From: Arthonia radiata
Taxonomy: Eukaryota; Ascomycota; Arthoniomycetes; Arthoniales; Arthoniaceae
Length of the DNA: 64,000 bases
NCBI GenBank assembly: GCA_002989075.1
Contig: PSQN01000012.1
Coordinates: 1,116,001-1,180,000, forward strand
Direction of reading: 5' to 3'
Part shown: positions 25,496 to 36,213 of the stretch, piece after piece
How positions within the stretch are numbered: the stretch's first letter is position 1
Layout: every line of letters starts with the position of its first letter
Notes under the pieces: generated by a model
What the model was told of the DNA's origin: nothing
Database searches by the model: none
The model's input: only the letters and a program-made list of their open reading frames with translations
Program-made: the position numbers and the translations under genes

Positions 25496-28400
25496 TCATT
25501 GTACCTTGAGGCCTCTTATCCTGTTGATGGCTGCAGCAACCTCGAGGCCTCGCACCTCTACGAGATCACCCAGCTTTTGACCACGCCCCTCTAGTGCATC
25601 GAGGCCTTTGACTGCGGTCGTGTTTTCAATTTCCCGAACGCGCTCCTCCAGGGTCGAGTTCCCGCTGATGCTCTGGCCTGAAGTAGCCAAGGATTGCACG
25701 ATCTCCGCAATTGTCCGTACCTGTCCTGGCTCGACTAATTGTTCAATAGAGGAGATGTCAATGCCAGCATCGGTCCCCGCTGGATTCCTCACCGCAGGCT
25801 TCGCGTCGGAAAACAGCTTGATGAACTCTCTCCCACGTGCAGCAGGTGTGCGGTTCCCCACGACGCTCGTTTCAAGCGCAACACTCCGGCGTGGCAAAGT
25901 TCCGTATGTGTTCGACTGAGATATTTGCCGTGGGATTGCTGTACAGACCTATATTGCGACCCGTCAGCACAAGTCGAACGAGACAACCCGCACAGCGTTC
26001 AAAGCAGAGCCACCGAAGCCCTCTACATTGCTTTGATAGCATTGCCGGCGACTGAACCATCAGGAACACATTCAAGAGCCGCAAACTGCAGATGGTAAAG
26101 GCTGAGAGTTCCGACAATAGGCCGATCGTGGGAGCTACTCGCAACACCATTGCGGATATTGTGGACTTACTTCGCGCGACTGGGCAGTCAGGTCTTGCGG
26201 CAAATAATCCTCCATACCCACAACAGCGTTGGCAATGTCCAGGTAGTCGCCGCAGCTGCCCACCACAATGACGGTACTGACGCCGTGTTGCTCATACAAC
26301 GCACGAGCACTGCTAACAAGCGGGGTGATGGGCTCCGATTTGATCAACGCCCGCATCCGCTCGTCTCGCAGCAAGAGATTCGTGGCGGCTGTATCCTCGT
26401 CAATCAGCAGCAGCTGGCAGCCGACTTCGATCGCTTCTTGGATACCAGCAGCCATACTCGTTGAGCCACTCGCATCTGCAGTAGTGAAATGAGTCGTGGC
26501 ACGGCCGCCTGGAAGGGACTTGATGAAGGGTGATATGTCAAGATTGGTGACAGGCCGGCCGTCTTCGGCGCGCACCTAAGAGCTGCGTGTCAGCACACGT
26601 TACGACAGCCCTTAGTGCACAAGCGCCTCGGCCCCCCTCAGCCGGAGGCAATGGTCTTATTTGGCTCTTTTCAAGTCACATCTGGAAACGCTACCGGCGC
26701 TGCGCTATTGGAGGTGCTCCAAGCCGTTGGAAGGAAAGGGATCCTGCTGTTAGACCTACCTTGAAGGCCGTTCCGTCCGTTAGTGTATACTCTCGACCAT
26801 CCCCAGGTACCTGGTTGTAGATGCCAGTCTGAAGAGCCTCGAGCAAGGTAGACTTGCCGTGGAATCCGCCACCGGTAAGCACGGTTATCCCTCTGGGGGG
26901 GTAAATTCAAGTCAGCGAGACGATTCCGCACAGTTGCCCCTGCTCTTCAATGCGGAAGCAAGGCAACAGCAATGAGAACTGGACATGCTCGTACTTTTCG
27001 ATGCCCATGCCAACTATGGGCTGCGTGTCCCTCTTCCTAGCGCGCTACGTGTCAGCACGATGCTTTCTCAGAGAGCGAACAAGTGAGTGTGTTTTGCCTG
27101 CAGAACAAGCGCTTTCAGACAGCGCCTCCATTTCATCGACTGATAGATCTTCCAGGAACAACAAAAGAAACAGTGTGGAGGCTGTGGACCTACCTGGAGC
27201 GCAACGTGTCAGCACAATACATTCTGAAAGAGCACACAGGCGAGTGTGCTTTGCTTTCAGAACGAGCAATTCAGACAGCGCCTTCATTTCAGCAACTGAA
27301 AGGCCGCAAAGAAACGACATAAGAAACAGTGTGGAGGCTGTAGACTTACCTCAGACTGACGCGCATTGAAGCAGGTGACTTGAATGGAATCGCGTCCTTG
27401 TGGTTCATTGGCACAGCGGCAGCCCCGGACTGTCGTGGCAAGATAGCACCATCTGCGACAAAAGCGACCAGGCCCGCTTCTCGAAGTTGTGAGCGCATAT
27501 GCTCCTGATCAACTACAACTTTAACATGTTGCTTGAGGCCAGCTGCGCGGCGCTGTCAGTGAGAAGCATTTAGTAGGGGTGCAAGATGACTCGGATCTGC
27601 TGAGAGCCCAAGCCCCAACACTTACCATGTTGAGCAGTTGTGTCCATCCTCAAGCAGTGATTGATAAGTGGAGGTAGGTTCTCGCCCAATATCTTCCAAG
27701 CCTTGATTCGCCGATGTCAGCACAGTCCGAGGAGCAGCTCGACTTGAATACGTTGCTGTTCGTATTCCCCAAGCTCTAACCCTCTCACCGCAGGCCCAGG
27801 GTTTTCGCAGAGGCACTCCAGCAAGCAAGATCATGGAGGGACGAAGAACAACTGAGCATGCAGACTCACTTCGTGACCAAGTACGGATCGACCTCGCGCG
27901 GGCAGTGCCACGGTGAAGCGCAGTTCTATCGTACCGCTCGACGCATCCACGACACAGCTTGTCCGCTCCAGCACTTCCTGGCCTGGCGCGTTGATGTTGA
28001 AAGCGCCTCCTGCCATTCTCGCATCAGTACGATTCCTAGAGTGTGGCAAACATCAAACAAGCCTTTCGCTTCCAAAACCGCTCATTTAAACAATGCCCAC
28101 ACTCGGCTCGATGACAGGCCCTTGGAATGCAACAGGAAGAGGCTCCCGACTCACCCTTCGGTCCCGACCAGCCGCTTGAGTTCGCCGCATCGAGATTCAG
28201 ACTCTTCGTTCTGATGTAATCTGCAGCCAGGCGAGTGATGTAGTCGACGGTCGCGACTCGCTGCGGTCGCTCAGGCATCGCAGGGAGGCCCGTACTGCTC
28301 AGTGGTCTGATCACACGAACACGACTGGGCGGCGCATATGGATCTCCTTGGATTTGCAAGAGCTCGAGAAGGAAGTCGCTGGCGTGTGAGTAGCGAGCGT

Positions 28401-28641
28401 CAAGCAGACGCTTGTATGCTCCATAACCTTGCTGATCCATGCTCTGCAGGTCCTTCAGCAAGTCGTCCCAGCATTTCTCCAGTCGCCGCTTCGCCGTTAC
28501 AGGACCAACAGTAGAGTTTGTTGAAAGGTTCGTATCAATGCCAGCGCCGGCAGGCCCGCTACTGTTCCCTCTCCCTCGTCCACCGCCATACTTCGCTTTG
28601 TAGTACGCTCCTCGACCACCGCCTCGCTCACGGCCGGACAT
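25496..28641 (-). CDS. ABC-class ATPase (PF09818-type), eight exons
   Basis: Exons on the minus strand: 28641-28155, 28009-27870, 27701-27626, 27542-27350, 27036-26995, 26892-26760, 26575-26171 and 25948-25496. They sum to 1929 bp, exactly 643 codons. The start ATG at 28641 opens an Arg/Gly-rich tail (GRERGGGRGAYY), which may bind RNA. The body has GGAFNINAPGQEVL, LPARGRSVLG and GLVAFVADGAILPRQ, then the Walker A loop GGGFHGKST (about 320-328), a signature-like ASGSTS (392-397) and a Walker B LLLIDEDTA (412-419), ending in a Leu-rich helix. This order is typical of the predicted ABC-class ATPase family; its cellular role is not established. The introns are 83-222 bp; one site holds two introns in tandem (27037-27349). 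It is divergent from the Gln/Pro-rich gene at 29129. Confidence 0.88.
27037..27349 (-). repeat. Two near-copy introns back to back in the ATPase gene
   Basis: On the minus strand intron B runs 27349-27194 (156 bp) and intron A follows at once at 27193-27037 (157 bp). Both have a GTAAGTC/GTAGGTC donor followed by ACAGCCTCCACACTGTTTCT, a central GCGCTGTCTGAA block and a GTGCTGACACGT branch region. The acceptor of B touches the donor of A (CAG-GTAGGT), leaving a zero-length exon. Removing the whole 313 bp, or both introns in turn, joins SLR to KRDTQPIVGMG in frame. This is a tandem duplication of a complete intron. Confidence 0.85.
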
Positions 28642-29128
28642 GTTTGATGGGTTGAGACCCGAGACGCCTTCCCTATGCCAGCGAGAAAGCAGAATACCAC
28701 CCAAACGCCTTGCAATGACAATCTGAACGCTGGCAAGAGCAAAGTACAGAATGAGCTGGGACGCCTTGAGATGAGCGGGAAAGGGCAGGCGCTAGTTGAG
28801 ATGGCGCTTACTTAGCGTCTCTTCTAGCCTTTCTGGAAAGTCACCGTCCGAGCTCTTGGCCCCCATCCTGGACGCCAAGCTTTCTCACGATCCGGTCGCA
28901 AAAGTATCTCATCTCGTCATTGCTGGCGGTGTCAGCCTTGAATACCGTCGCGGTCTATCTCTATTGTCGAGCACGTTGCTGTTTGAGTCCGGGTCCGAGC
29001 TACTCCTTCCAACACGCACTGGCATCACCACCGCTTGCAGGACAAGCCTCGGCCATCTCACGCGTCCACCGCCCTTGCGTCCGCCCTCTCCGACCGTCCA
29101 CCCACTACACACGGCGTCCACGACCTCA
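28642..29128. promoter_or_regulatory. Divergent promoter region, ATPase / Gln-Pro protein
   Basis: 487 bp between two start codons facing away from each other, so it must hold both promoters and 5' leaders. The right part stays open in the frame of the Gln/Pro-rich protein back to 28796, so an N-terminal extension cannot be excluded. No specific site is recogn-isable. Confidence 0.55.
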
Positions 29129-29983
29129 ATGGAACAGCTCTACCCACGCCCGCAATACCCAAACGTCGATCAAACACGCTCACAACCAACGCCTCCAAAC
29201 CAACCCTTCCATCTCCCACCCTCCTCGACACCGCAACACCAACAACCACACCCATTCAGCCAACCACCACAGCAACAACCCCACCAATCCTTGACACCCT
29301 CATCCCAGCACTTCCCCTCAAACCTCACGCCCTCCTCTCAAAACTTCCCCATCTCAGCAGGCACGCCCTCATCCGGCCAATTTCCCTTTCAATCGACACC
29401 GCAGCCGCAACCACAATCCCTCTCCTCCCACCAACCCCAGCATTCACAACAATCACAGCACCCCCAAAATTCACAACAGCAACAGCCCCCACCCCAACCG
29501 CAACAGCGCCCCTCCCCCCAAACACCAACCTATCCCCCCTACACCGCCCCGCGCACCGCCTCCGACCGGCAACGCGAATCCGCCCGCATCACCGCGTGCC
29601 TCGAGCTCAACTCCCTCCTCCAAGAAGCCGCCAACACCGCCGTCCTCGAGCGCCGCAAAGCCCACCCCGAACTCGCCGCCCACGTCCCTTCCCCGGACGC
29701 CCCGGCCCCGCCCTTCGTCCCCAAGTCCGCCGAGCACACCGCGCTCTTCCGCGCCTCCCAGGCGCTCATGGCATATGTCGTCACCGCATCAACTTCAGGT
29801 AGAGGTGGCCAGAGCCCCACACTCCCCGGTCCGGCGATAATGACCGCGCCCGCTGGCAGCAGCGCGGACGTCCGACGCCGGTATGAAAGTCTCGCGGAAC
29901 TGTTTCCAGGCTGGAAAGGCGTAGGCCAAACGCGCAACGGGACTCTGCACGTGAACGCCGGAACAGGCCAAGTGGAGAAATAG
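29129..29983 (+). CDS. Gln/Pro-rich hypothetical protein
   Basis: 284 codons from ATG 29129; the frame stays open upstream to 28796, but that part reads like leader sequence. Residues 1 to about 150 are almost only Gln, Pro, Ser and His (for example QQQQPPPQPQQRP). A folded-looking part follows: RITACLELNSLLQEAANTA, a short Ala/Pro linker, an ALFRASQALMAYVV helix and a final YESLAELFPGWKG. Cytosine-rich third positions and the amino-acid bias support coding. Tracts of this kind are common in fungal transcription or RNA regulators, but no domain is recognised. The stop TAG at 29981-29983 lies in the same frame as the next coding-like frame at 30023, so the two may be one gene. Confidence 0.65.
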   Translation: MEQLYPRPQYPNVDQTRSQPTPPNQPFHLPPSSTPQHQQPHPFSQPPQQQPHQSLTPSSQHFPSNLTPSSQNFPISAGTPSSGQFPFQSTPQPQPQSLSSHQPQHSQQSQHPQNSQQQQPPPQPQQRPSPQTPTYPPYTAPRTASDRQRESARITACLELNSLLQEAANTAVLERRKAHPELAAHVPSPDAPAPPFVPKSAEHTALFRASQALMAYVVTASTSGRGGQSPTLPGPAIMTAPAGSSADVRRRYESLAELFPGWKGVGQTRNGTLHVNAGTGQVEK

Positions 29984-30022
29984 GTCCCTCTGCGGCAGGT
30001 CTGGTGCGTCGACTGCTTCAGC

Positions 30023-30721
30023 TTGGCGTCGGAGCGGGCGCTCGCGCACGCGCTGGCCGAGACGGGGAAGTGGTGGTGGCTTCTCACCCGCGTGGTATTC
30101 TCCGGGGACGGGGATCCACGGCTGCAGGAGGTGCGGCAGCTGCAGGCGGTGGCGTTCGATGAGGATTTAGAGCGCGAGGCGTTGGAGGCGGTGATGGAGG
30201 AGCGGCGGGAGAGGGAGGAGGAACGGAAGGAGGAGCAACGGCAGTCGGACATCGCGGCGGAGCAGGACCTCCGGAGCCTGTACATCGCGGCGGTGAACCA
30301 GGCGGCGGACGAGCAGCTGGCGGCGCAGCGGCGCAAGGACTACGCGGGCATGACGAGCGCGCAGAGGGAGAAGCGGGTGCAGGAGGCGCTGAGGCTGCAG
30401 TGGGAGGGGAAGTGCGTGAATGAATTCGCCGAGGAGCAGTTTGAGGCGTATCATCTGGAGCAGCGGAAGAAGGAGAGCGCGGAGGATCAGCAGATGGCGG
30501 TCGGGAAACTGAGGGCGTACGATCGCATGTCAAATGAGCAGAAGGCGAGGGAGCGGATGCGGGTGGCGTTGAGGCGGCAGTGGGATAGGGACATGGCTTT
30601 CGATCGGGCGGAGGACTGGGGGAGTGGGGTGTACCCGGAGATGATGTACTGGGCGGGGGAGCGAGATGATTATCGGAAGCCGCGTGAACGGCGTGATGGG
30701 AAATGGGTGAGGGAGGTGTGA
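30023..30721 (+). CDS. Charged coiled-coil frame downstream of a TAG
   Basis: About 230 codons in the same frame as the Gln/Pro-rich protein, 39 bp past its TAG. The frame has no ATG at its left end and reads back without a stop to the TAG itself (VWCVDCFSLASERAL), so it is not an independent ORF with its own start. It is rich in Glu, Arg and Gln (EERREREEERKEEQRQ), suggests a long helix or coiled coil, and has GC-rich third positions like its neighbour. It contains a repeated helix type: MTSAQREKRVQEALRLQW and MSNEQKARERMRVALRRQW. Probably the C-terminal part of the same gene, reached by splicing that I could not find, or cut off by a nonsense change. No function is recognised. Confidence 0.5.
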   Translation: MASERALAHALAETGKWWWLLTRVVFSGDGDPRLQEVRQLQAVAFDEDLEREALEAVMEERREREEERKEEQRQSDIAAEQDLRSLYIAAVNQAADEQLAAQRRKDYAGMTSAQREKRVQEALRLQWEGKCVNEFAEEQFEAYHLEQRKKESAEDQQMAVGKLRAYDRMSNEQKARERMRVALRRQWDRDMAFDRAEDWGSGVYPEMMYWAGERDDYRKPRERRDGKWVREV

Positions 30722-31144
30722 GTGGTGTCGTGGCATAAACAACAGACTGTGAGTTGGTGAACAATGTCATTGCTACCGTCCGCCAAAGTCAGGGCAAGGT
30801 TGTTGAAGCTCGCCTTCTGACTTCGGTGGACTGACTGTATTTCTCTAATGCTGTGATGAGCAGCTTGCACCCCTTCGCATCTATCTCACACCGTTCGGCT
30901 CTGTGCCCGCCGCCTCTATCTACACAGCTCCGCATTGCTGCAGGAGCTAAGGACCACAGTCCCGGGTATATTGTTGAAATGACACAACCTTGGTTGAACA
31001 CACGCCAGCCTTGCCGGCCATCCAATGCAGATGCTTTTCCTGAACGCCTTCCGTGCTCGCCGGTGATGAAGACCGACCCCGCCGTCGCCGCAACAGCGAT
31101 AAGACTGTCCGCCTTTATACTTACTCACCGCTCCTCACCATCAC
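30722..31144. other. Convergent intergenic stretch
   Basis: Lies between the 3' ends of the coiled-coil frame and the SAM synthetase gene. Only short frames; presumably 3' untranslated sequence of both. Confidence 0.5.
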
Positions 31145-32499
31145 TTACAATTTCAACTCCTTCGGCTTCTCCCACGTGAACTTCGGATTCGTAAAATGCC
31201 CGTTCTTCGCCGTCTCGCAATAAATAGGCTTCACCAGATCCAGCTCCTTCACGATGACACCAGGCCTCAGATCGAAATTCTTATGGATGATTCCAACCAA
31301 TTCGTCGCTGTTCTTGTTGCCCGTGCCGTAGTGCTCCACGAAGATGCTGAGGGGCTCCGCCACGCCGATGGCGTAGGACAGCTGGACGAGGCAGCGGCGC
31401 GCCAGCTTGGCGTTGACGAGGGACTTGGCGATCCAGCGGGCGAGGTAGGCTGCGGATCTGTCGACTTTGGAGTAGTCCTTGCCGGAGAAGGCGCCGCCGC
31501 CGTGGGCGCCCCAGCCGCCGTAGGTGTCGACGATGATCTTGCGGCCGGTGAGGCCGGCGTCGCCTTGGGGGCCGCCGATGATGAATTTGCCGGAGGGTTG
31601 GAGCTGATGCAGGTGTTAATGATGCAAGCTTTTCAATAGCACCAAGTCTAATCGGAAGAGACATGGGAATGAACGGGGCAGAACAATGGACAGAAAGGCG
31701 CTTACATGGTATACAGTCTTATCGTCAAGGTACTTCGCGGGGATCACCTGCTTCACGATCTTCTCCTTGAGCTCACTTCGCAGGTCTTCCACTGTGATGG
31801 TATCGTCGCTCTGTGCTGAGATAACGACGGTGTCAACTCGTTGAGGGACGACAGCGCCGCCATCGTGCTTGTACTCCACCGTCACTTGTGTCTTCGTATC
31901 GGGCCTCAACCACGGCAGCGTCCCGTCCTTCCGCGCCATCTTCATGGCATAATTAAGCTTGTGCGCCAATTGGATTGTCAACGGCAGCATCTCGGGTGTC
32001 TCGTCGGATGCGTATCCGAACATTATGCCTTGGTCTCCGGCACCTAGCTTTTCAAGCGCCTCATCGTAGTGGAGCCCCTGTGCGATATCCTTCGATTGCT
32101 CTTCAATGGCTACGAGCACATTGCACGTCTTATAATCGAAGCCCTTTTCAGAGGAGTCGTATCCGATATCCTTGATGGCGTTGCGCACGATCTCCTGGTA
32201 GTTGAGGCGGGCGTTGGTCGTGATTTCGCCGAAGACCATTATCATCCCCGTCTTCGCGGCCGTCTCGCAGGCGACTTTGGACAGCGGGTCTTCTTTGAGA
32301 CATGCGTCGAGGATGGCGTCGGAGACTTGGTCGCTGCGGTGCGTGAGTGCTTGTTAAGGTGTGGATGAGGTGAGGTGGGGTCGTGGACGTACCATATCTT
32401 ATCCGGGTGGCCTTCGCCGACAGACTCGGAGGTGAAGAGGAAGGTGCCGGACTTGTCAACTGGCGCAGCGCCATTGATGCCATTTGCTATGCCGGCCAT
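31145..32499 (-). CDS. S-adenosylmethionine synthetase
   Basis: Three exons, 32499-32393, 32333-31706 and 31603-31145, give 397 residues, the usual length for eukaryotic methionine adenosyltransferase. The cytosolic enzyme makes S-adenosylmethionine from ATP and methionine. Visible motifs are [11 protein letters not shown] (28-38), whose codon for Cys36 is split by the first intron (59 bp), the hexapeptide GAGDQG (133-138) with IMFGYA, and GGGAFSGKD in the last exon with the [18 protein letters not shown] loop. The C-terminal part carries [13 protein letters not shown]. The second intron is 102 bp and follows TVYH. All key residues I can check are present. It is divergent from GPN3 across 608 bp. 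Ascomycetes usually have one such gene, so an essential role is likely. Confidence 0.97.
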
Positions 32500-33107
32500 T
32501 TTGAGGTGTTGCGGGTGTTTATCGGGTCAAAATGGGTGCTGTGTTGAATGGATGGTGGGGCAGGACGAGCGGTATCGGATGGAAAGGAAGACGAATTGCG
32601 GGCTCGACTTGAGGATCTTGGAAGAGTTGTGTGTACGAACGAGAGATGAGAGGTTTAAGAGGATCAATAGAGGTCGTGCTAGAAGGTGAGAGTGCCGTGG
32701 AGGAGAGGATTGAAGGTCGGGGTTGGCTTGCAGCAAAAATTTGGGGGACCTGAGATGATGCCATTCGAACCTAACAGTCGGCTGATGAATGCGGCTAGTC
32801 GTCCCGCGCTGTTAGGGCTTTCCCAACCCTAACACACATTTGGCCAGGGCGCGAAGTGTGGACGCGTTTGTGAGCGTTTTCAAGCAGTGAAGCAGTAGGT
32901 TTGATCACTTACACGACACCGTCCACCTTCGACCATACGACGCAAAAAGTCCGACAACTCGGAAAAGCGTCACGGCGGCGTGAACCATATCAATGGCTTA
33001 GAGATAACCTTTGGAACTGCGCATCAAGTCTTTGATCATTGCGAGGCACCAGATAACTCCGATTTCTACATTATAAATACACCATGCGATAGTCTGCCAC
33101 AGCGGTA
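32500..33107. promoter_or_regulatory. Divergent promoter region, SAM synthetase / GPN3
   Basis: 608 bp between two start codons on opposite strands. It contains pyrimidine-rich stretches on the minus strand, typical of highly expressed fungal genes, and an ACATTATAAATAC box at about 33069-33081, a TATA-like element 30-40 bp before the GPN3 start. No other site is recognisable. Confidence 0.55.
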
Positions 33108-33986
33108 ATGAGCAAATATGGGGTCATGGTGATGGGCCCGGCCGGGGCAGGCAAGAGCACCTTCTGCTCAGCACTCATCACACACCTCCGCCACTGCAAA
33201 CGTTCCTGCGTCTACGTAAACCTCGACCCCGCCGCAGAGGACTTCACACACGAGCCCGACGTCGACATCAAGGAAGAGATCTGTCTCGAGGATGTAATGG
33301 AGGAGGAGGGTCTGGGTCCGAACGGCGGTCTCATCTTCTGCTTCGATCACTTGCTGCAAAACCTCGAGTTCCTGACTGATAAGCTGGAGGAGGTCCCCGA
33401 GGAGTATCTCATCATCATAGACATGCCCGGACAGATCGAGCTGTACACGCATGTGCCGGTCGTACCGCAGCTGGTGAAGACGCTGACGCGCGGCTCGCTG
33501 AACATCAATCTGTGCGCTGCCTATCTTATGGAATCGACGTTCGTCATAGACCAGGCTAAGTTCTTTGCTGGGACACTCTCCGCCATGAGCGCGATGCTTC
33601 TTGTTGAGTTACCGCATGTCAATATCCTCTCGAAGATGGACCTGGTGAAGGGGCAAGTCTCGCGCAAGGAGCTGAAGAGGTACATCGACCCCAGCGCAGA
33701 TCTGCTGGACGAGCCGATGGGTGACGATAGTACGATGAAGATGCCAGGAGACGAAGTGGAGAAGGGTCAAACGGCTGAGAGCGTGATGGACGGTGGCTCG
33801 TTCCAGCGGCTCAACCAAGCTGTAGCGAAACTGATCGACGACTTCAGTATGGTATCTTTCTTGCAACTGGACGTGCAGAACGAAGAGAGCGTGGACGCCA
33901 TCTTGAGCTATATCGATGAATGCATCCAATTCCACGAAGGGAGAGAACCAACGGAGCCCATGGACGAGCTCGAGCCTGACGGCTGA
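33108..33986 (+). CDS. GPN3: GPN-loop GTPase 3
   Basis: 292 codons in one exon. P-loop GPAGAGKST at residues 10-18, the Gly-Pro-Asn loop that names the family at 70-72 (GLGPNGGL), the DMPGQIE switch at 105-111 and the SKMD base-recognition motif at 175-178. The context FCFDHLLQNLEFL after the GPN loop and the overall length fit GPN3 rather than GPN1, which is longer, or GPN2. Gpn3 works with Gpn1 in assembling and importing RNA polymerases II and III into the nucleus. The acidic C-terminus is ordinary for the family. A TATA-like box lies 30-40 bp upstream. Downstream it converges on the AlkB gene, with only about 200 bp between stop codons. Confidence 0.93.
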   Translation: MSKYGVMVMGPAGAGKSTFCSALITHLRHCKRSCVYVNLDPAAEDFTHEPDVDIKEEICLEDVMEEEGLGPNGGLIFCFDHLLQNLEFLTDKLEEVPEEYLIIIDMPGQIELYTHVPVVPQLVKTLTRGSLNINLCAAYLMESTFVIDQAKFFAGTLSAMSAMLLVELPHVNILSKMDLVKGQVSRKELKRYIDPSADLLDEPMGDDSTMKMPGDEVEKGQTAESVMDGGSFQRLNQAVAKLIDDFSMVSFLQLDVQNEESVDAILSYIDECIQFHEGREPTEPMDELEPDG

Positions 33987-34182
33987 GCCGGCAATGTGGA
34001 TCGGGCATGTTCTTGAAAGGGTCTAAAAGAAGCGGAGAGGCTAACGCCGCGCAAAGGAAAGGATACAGTCATGGTAGAGACGCGGTCATTTTGCTCATGA
34101 GTGGACGCTTTCCCTGGCCTTCACAGGGCAATATCGGTATCTTTAAAACAGCGCCTTCAGCGTTCGCGCGAGAGGCAAGGGC

Positions 34183-35724
34183 TCAGTCTGGCTTGAGGTT
34201 GCCACTATCAGGTGGCGTGTTTCGATGTTTGGGCGACTCCGCCTGCTTGCGCAGCGATATCGGCTCACCGTCATCATCGAACTTAGCCCACTCAAAGTAT
34301 GAGCAACTAATAGCCAGTCAGCCTCGTAGCCCTCATGCTCCATCTTTGCCCTTGCATACCTCTGCTTGCCAGGAGCGGCGCCAACATCGCACATCCACAT
34401 ATATCTGCCGCGATTCTCCTGGCTCTTCATGGAGCAGCGAAGCAGGCATTGTACTCCGCAGCGACATTTGGGGATGTACTCTGGCCCGAAGCTCTCTCGG
34501 AAATGGCGGTAAGTGATGTTGATCCGCTTGTTTTGGGCGATAGGGTGAGGATCTATTGACGGGGCCGGTGCGATGGAATGCTTCCACTCCTAATGTATGA
34601 TATGTCAGTGAAACCCGAGGAAGTTTCTACAGGAGCGAGACGTACCTCTTGCATCTCTGCGTGCATCACCAAAAGCGAGTTGTGTGGAAGATGAATTGAG
34701 ATCTGTCCTTCGGTGTCGGCGCGATCTTCGTTGGCCTTCTTCGCCTCGCCGTCTTCGGGGTCGAACTTAGTGTTGCGTGGCACCACTCTTCTAGTGGTGC
34801 TGTCAGCGATGCTGCCGCAAGACATACATACCACATTCGCCAGCGCTCGTGTGAGAGCAAGACTTACCGCACTCTAAACTCTCTCGCCACTCCAAGACTA
34901 ATGCTGCCAATGGCGGGCCGAGGGCCGGTGTACGTCAACTGATCGCTGTGCCAGCCAACGTTCTCCTTCCCCCCATCGTAGCAGTTGACAAACGAAGTGT
35001 TCGGGGTCCACTCGCTGGCTGACTGAAACTTCAACTTCTGGCTATTTGAGTAGTGCGATTGGATGCGCTTCCTGATCTCATCGTTGACGGCGTCTTGCAC
35101 GATCTCTGCGACCTTGCGCATATACGGCAACGTCTTGCGGACGTCCTGAGCGCTTTCACCGTTGTAGTTGTACTGGGTCTTCTGTTTCTCCAACTGGTCG
35201 AGATCATCCACGTAAAGACAGAAGGTGTGCGGTGACTCAACGAGGTTATCAAACATCATGAACTTGCTTCGCCAGAAAGTCGGCGCTTCCTCAAGCAGCT
35301 CCCTCAACAAATCATCGGCGAGACCGGGCTCGAGGAAATTGTGAATGATTGAACAAGGGGTGTGAGCAGCAACGTCTTCGGGAGAGTACAGGTGCAGTGT
35401 TCGTCCCTTCTTCGTTACCTTCTTCGGGCTATTGCCGGTAGCGGCCTTTGAGCCGGCGAAAGATGCGAGCGATGATTGATAGCCTTGAACTTTGGCGATC
35501 TTCTTTGGAGGAGAGATGGGAGCAGCGGGCTCGTCTTGAGGATTCAGTGATCTGCTCGCCGCTTCAACATCACCGTCTGCGGCCAAGAGTGCTTCTAGCA
35601 AAGTGTCGTTGTCTGTACTAGCATTTAGAGAAGCCAATATGGCCAACTTGACCTCTGTTGATAAGTCTTCCGGCATGGAATCATTGTGCGGCGTGGTGAT
35701 CCCCTCATCATGCGATCTCTTCAT
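34183..35724 (-). CDS. CUE-AlkB-GRF dioxygenase
   Basis: Four exons, 35724-34868, 34790-34646, 34589-34360 and 34306-34183, sum to 452 codons including stop. Residues about 20-60 form a CUE-like ubiquitin-binding fold (STEVKLAILASL, TLLEALLAADGDVEAASRSL). The AlkB-type 2-oxoglutarate/Fe(II) dioxygenase core spans about 105-370: iron ligands H259 and D261 in GWHSDQLTYTGP and H338 in EEWKHSI, and the 2-oxoglutarate-binding R356-x-N-x-T-x-R362. A GRF zinc finger follows (CRCGVQCLLR, YMWMC, SYFEWAKFDDDG). AlkB enzymes remove alkyl groups from nucleic acid bases; GRF fingers bind single-stranded DNA. A nuclear alkylation-repair role is therefore inferred. The exon 4 junction (intron 34307-34359, 53 bp) was chosen because it completes the GRF motif in frame. 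All catalytic residues are intact. Confidence 0.92.
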
Positions 35725-36213
35725 AGCTAGGCGTTTTGCGTGCCGGACTTACCGACATGTTACGTCGCCACTTCAATGAGCATATGGTGTATGGAATATC
35801 TTGAGCGATCGATCTACCTCTGCCAGGAGCAATACAATGTCGCTCTTGAAATGCCCATGTCACATAATCTGGCTTTGAAAGCCCCGGCAGTGGAATGACT
35901 TCTGTAGTCCATCATCTCCTCGCAGGCGGCCGAGCACCTGATTGCCTCTTTGGGAAAATCAGTATGCGCGGGAAATCCCATTAGGTACCCAGCGGGTAGG
36001 CTAAGAATTAGCGGCGATGACATGCCCTCAAATCTTTGCGTCCGGTCTTTCTTTCGAGATCTTCGACAGCCTGCAGCAGCACTCGTTAATGTCGGCGTAA
36101 ATATTCAATTGCCTTCCAATGGCCGGCGCCGCATTATTCAAAGCCTTCAAGAAGCTCATCAAAGCTCTCTGGCCGCTCTTGACTGAACATCGACTGGTAA
36201 AACCACACACATT
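35725..36213. promoter_or_regulatory. Divergent promoter region, AlkB / Cns1
   Basis: 489 bp between opposite start codons. No clear TATA box or known operator is visible; it presumably holds both core promoters. Confidence 0.5.

Noticed and set aside
29035-29802. 255-codon plus frame rich in Thr and Pro
   Set aside because: Shadow frame of the Gln/Pro-rich gene; the simple sequence keeps more than one frame open.
29539-30336. 265-codon minus-strand frame
   Set aside because: It lies opposite the Gln/Pro-rich and coiled-coil frames and its Ser/Arg/Cys-rich composition is what the reverse strand of GC-rich codons gives.
30084-30770. 228-codon minus frame, Pro/Ser-rich
   Set aside because: Reverse-strand shadow of the charged coiled-coil frame.
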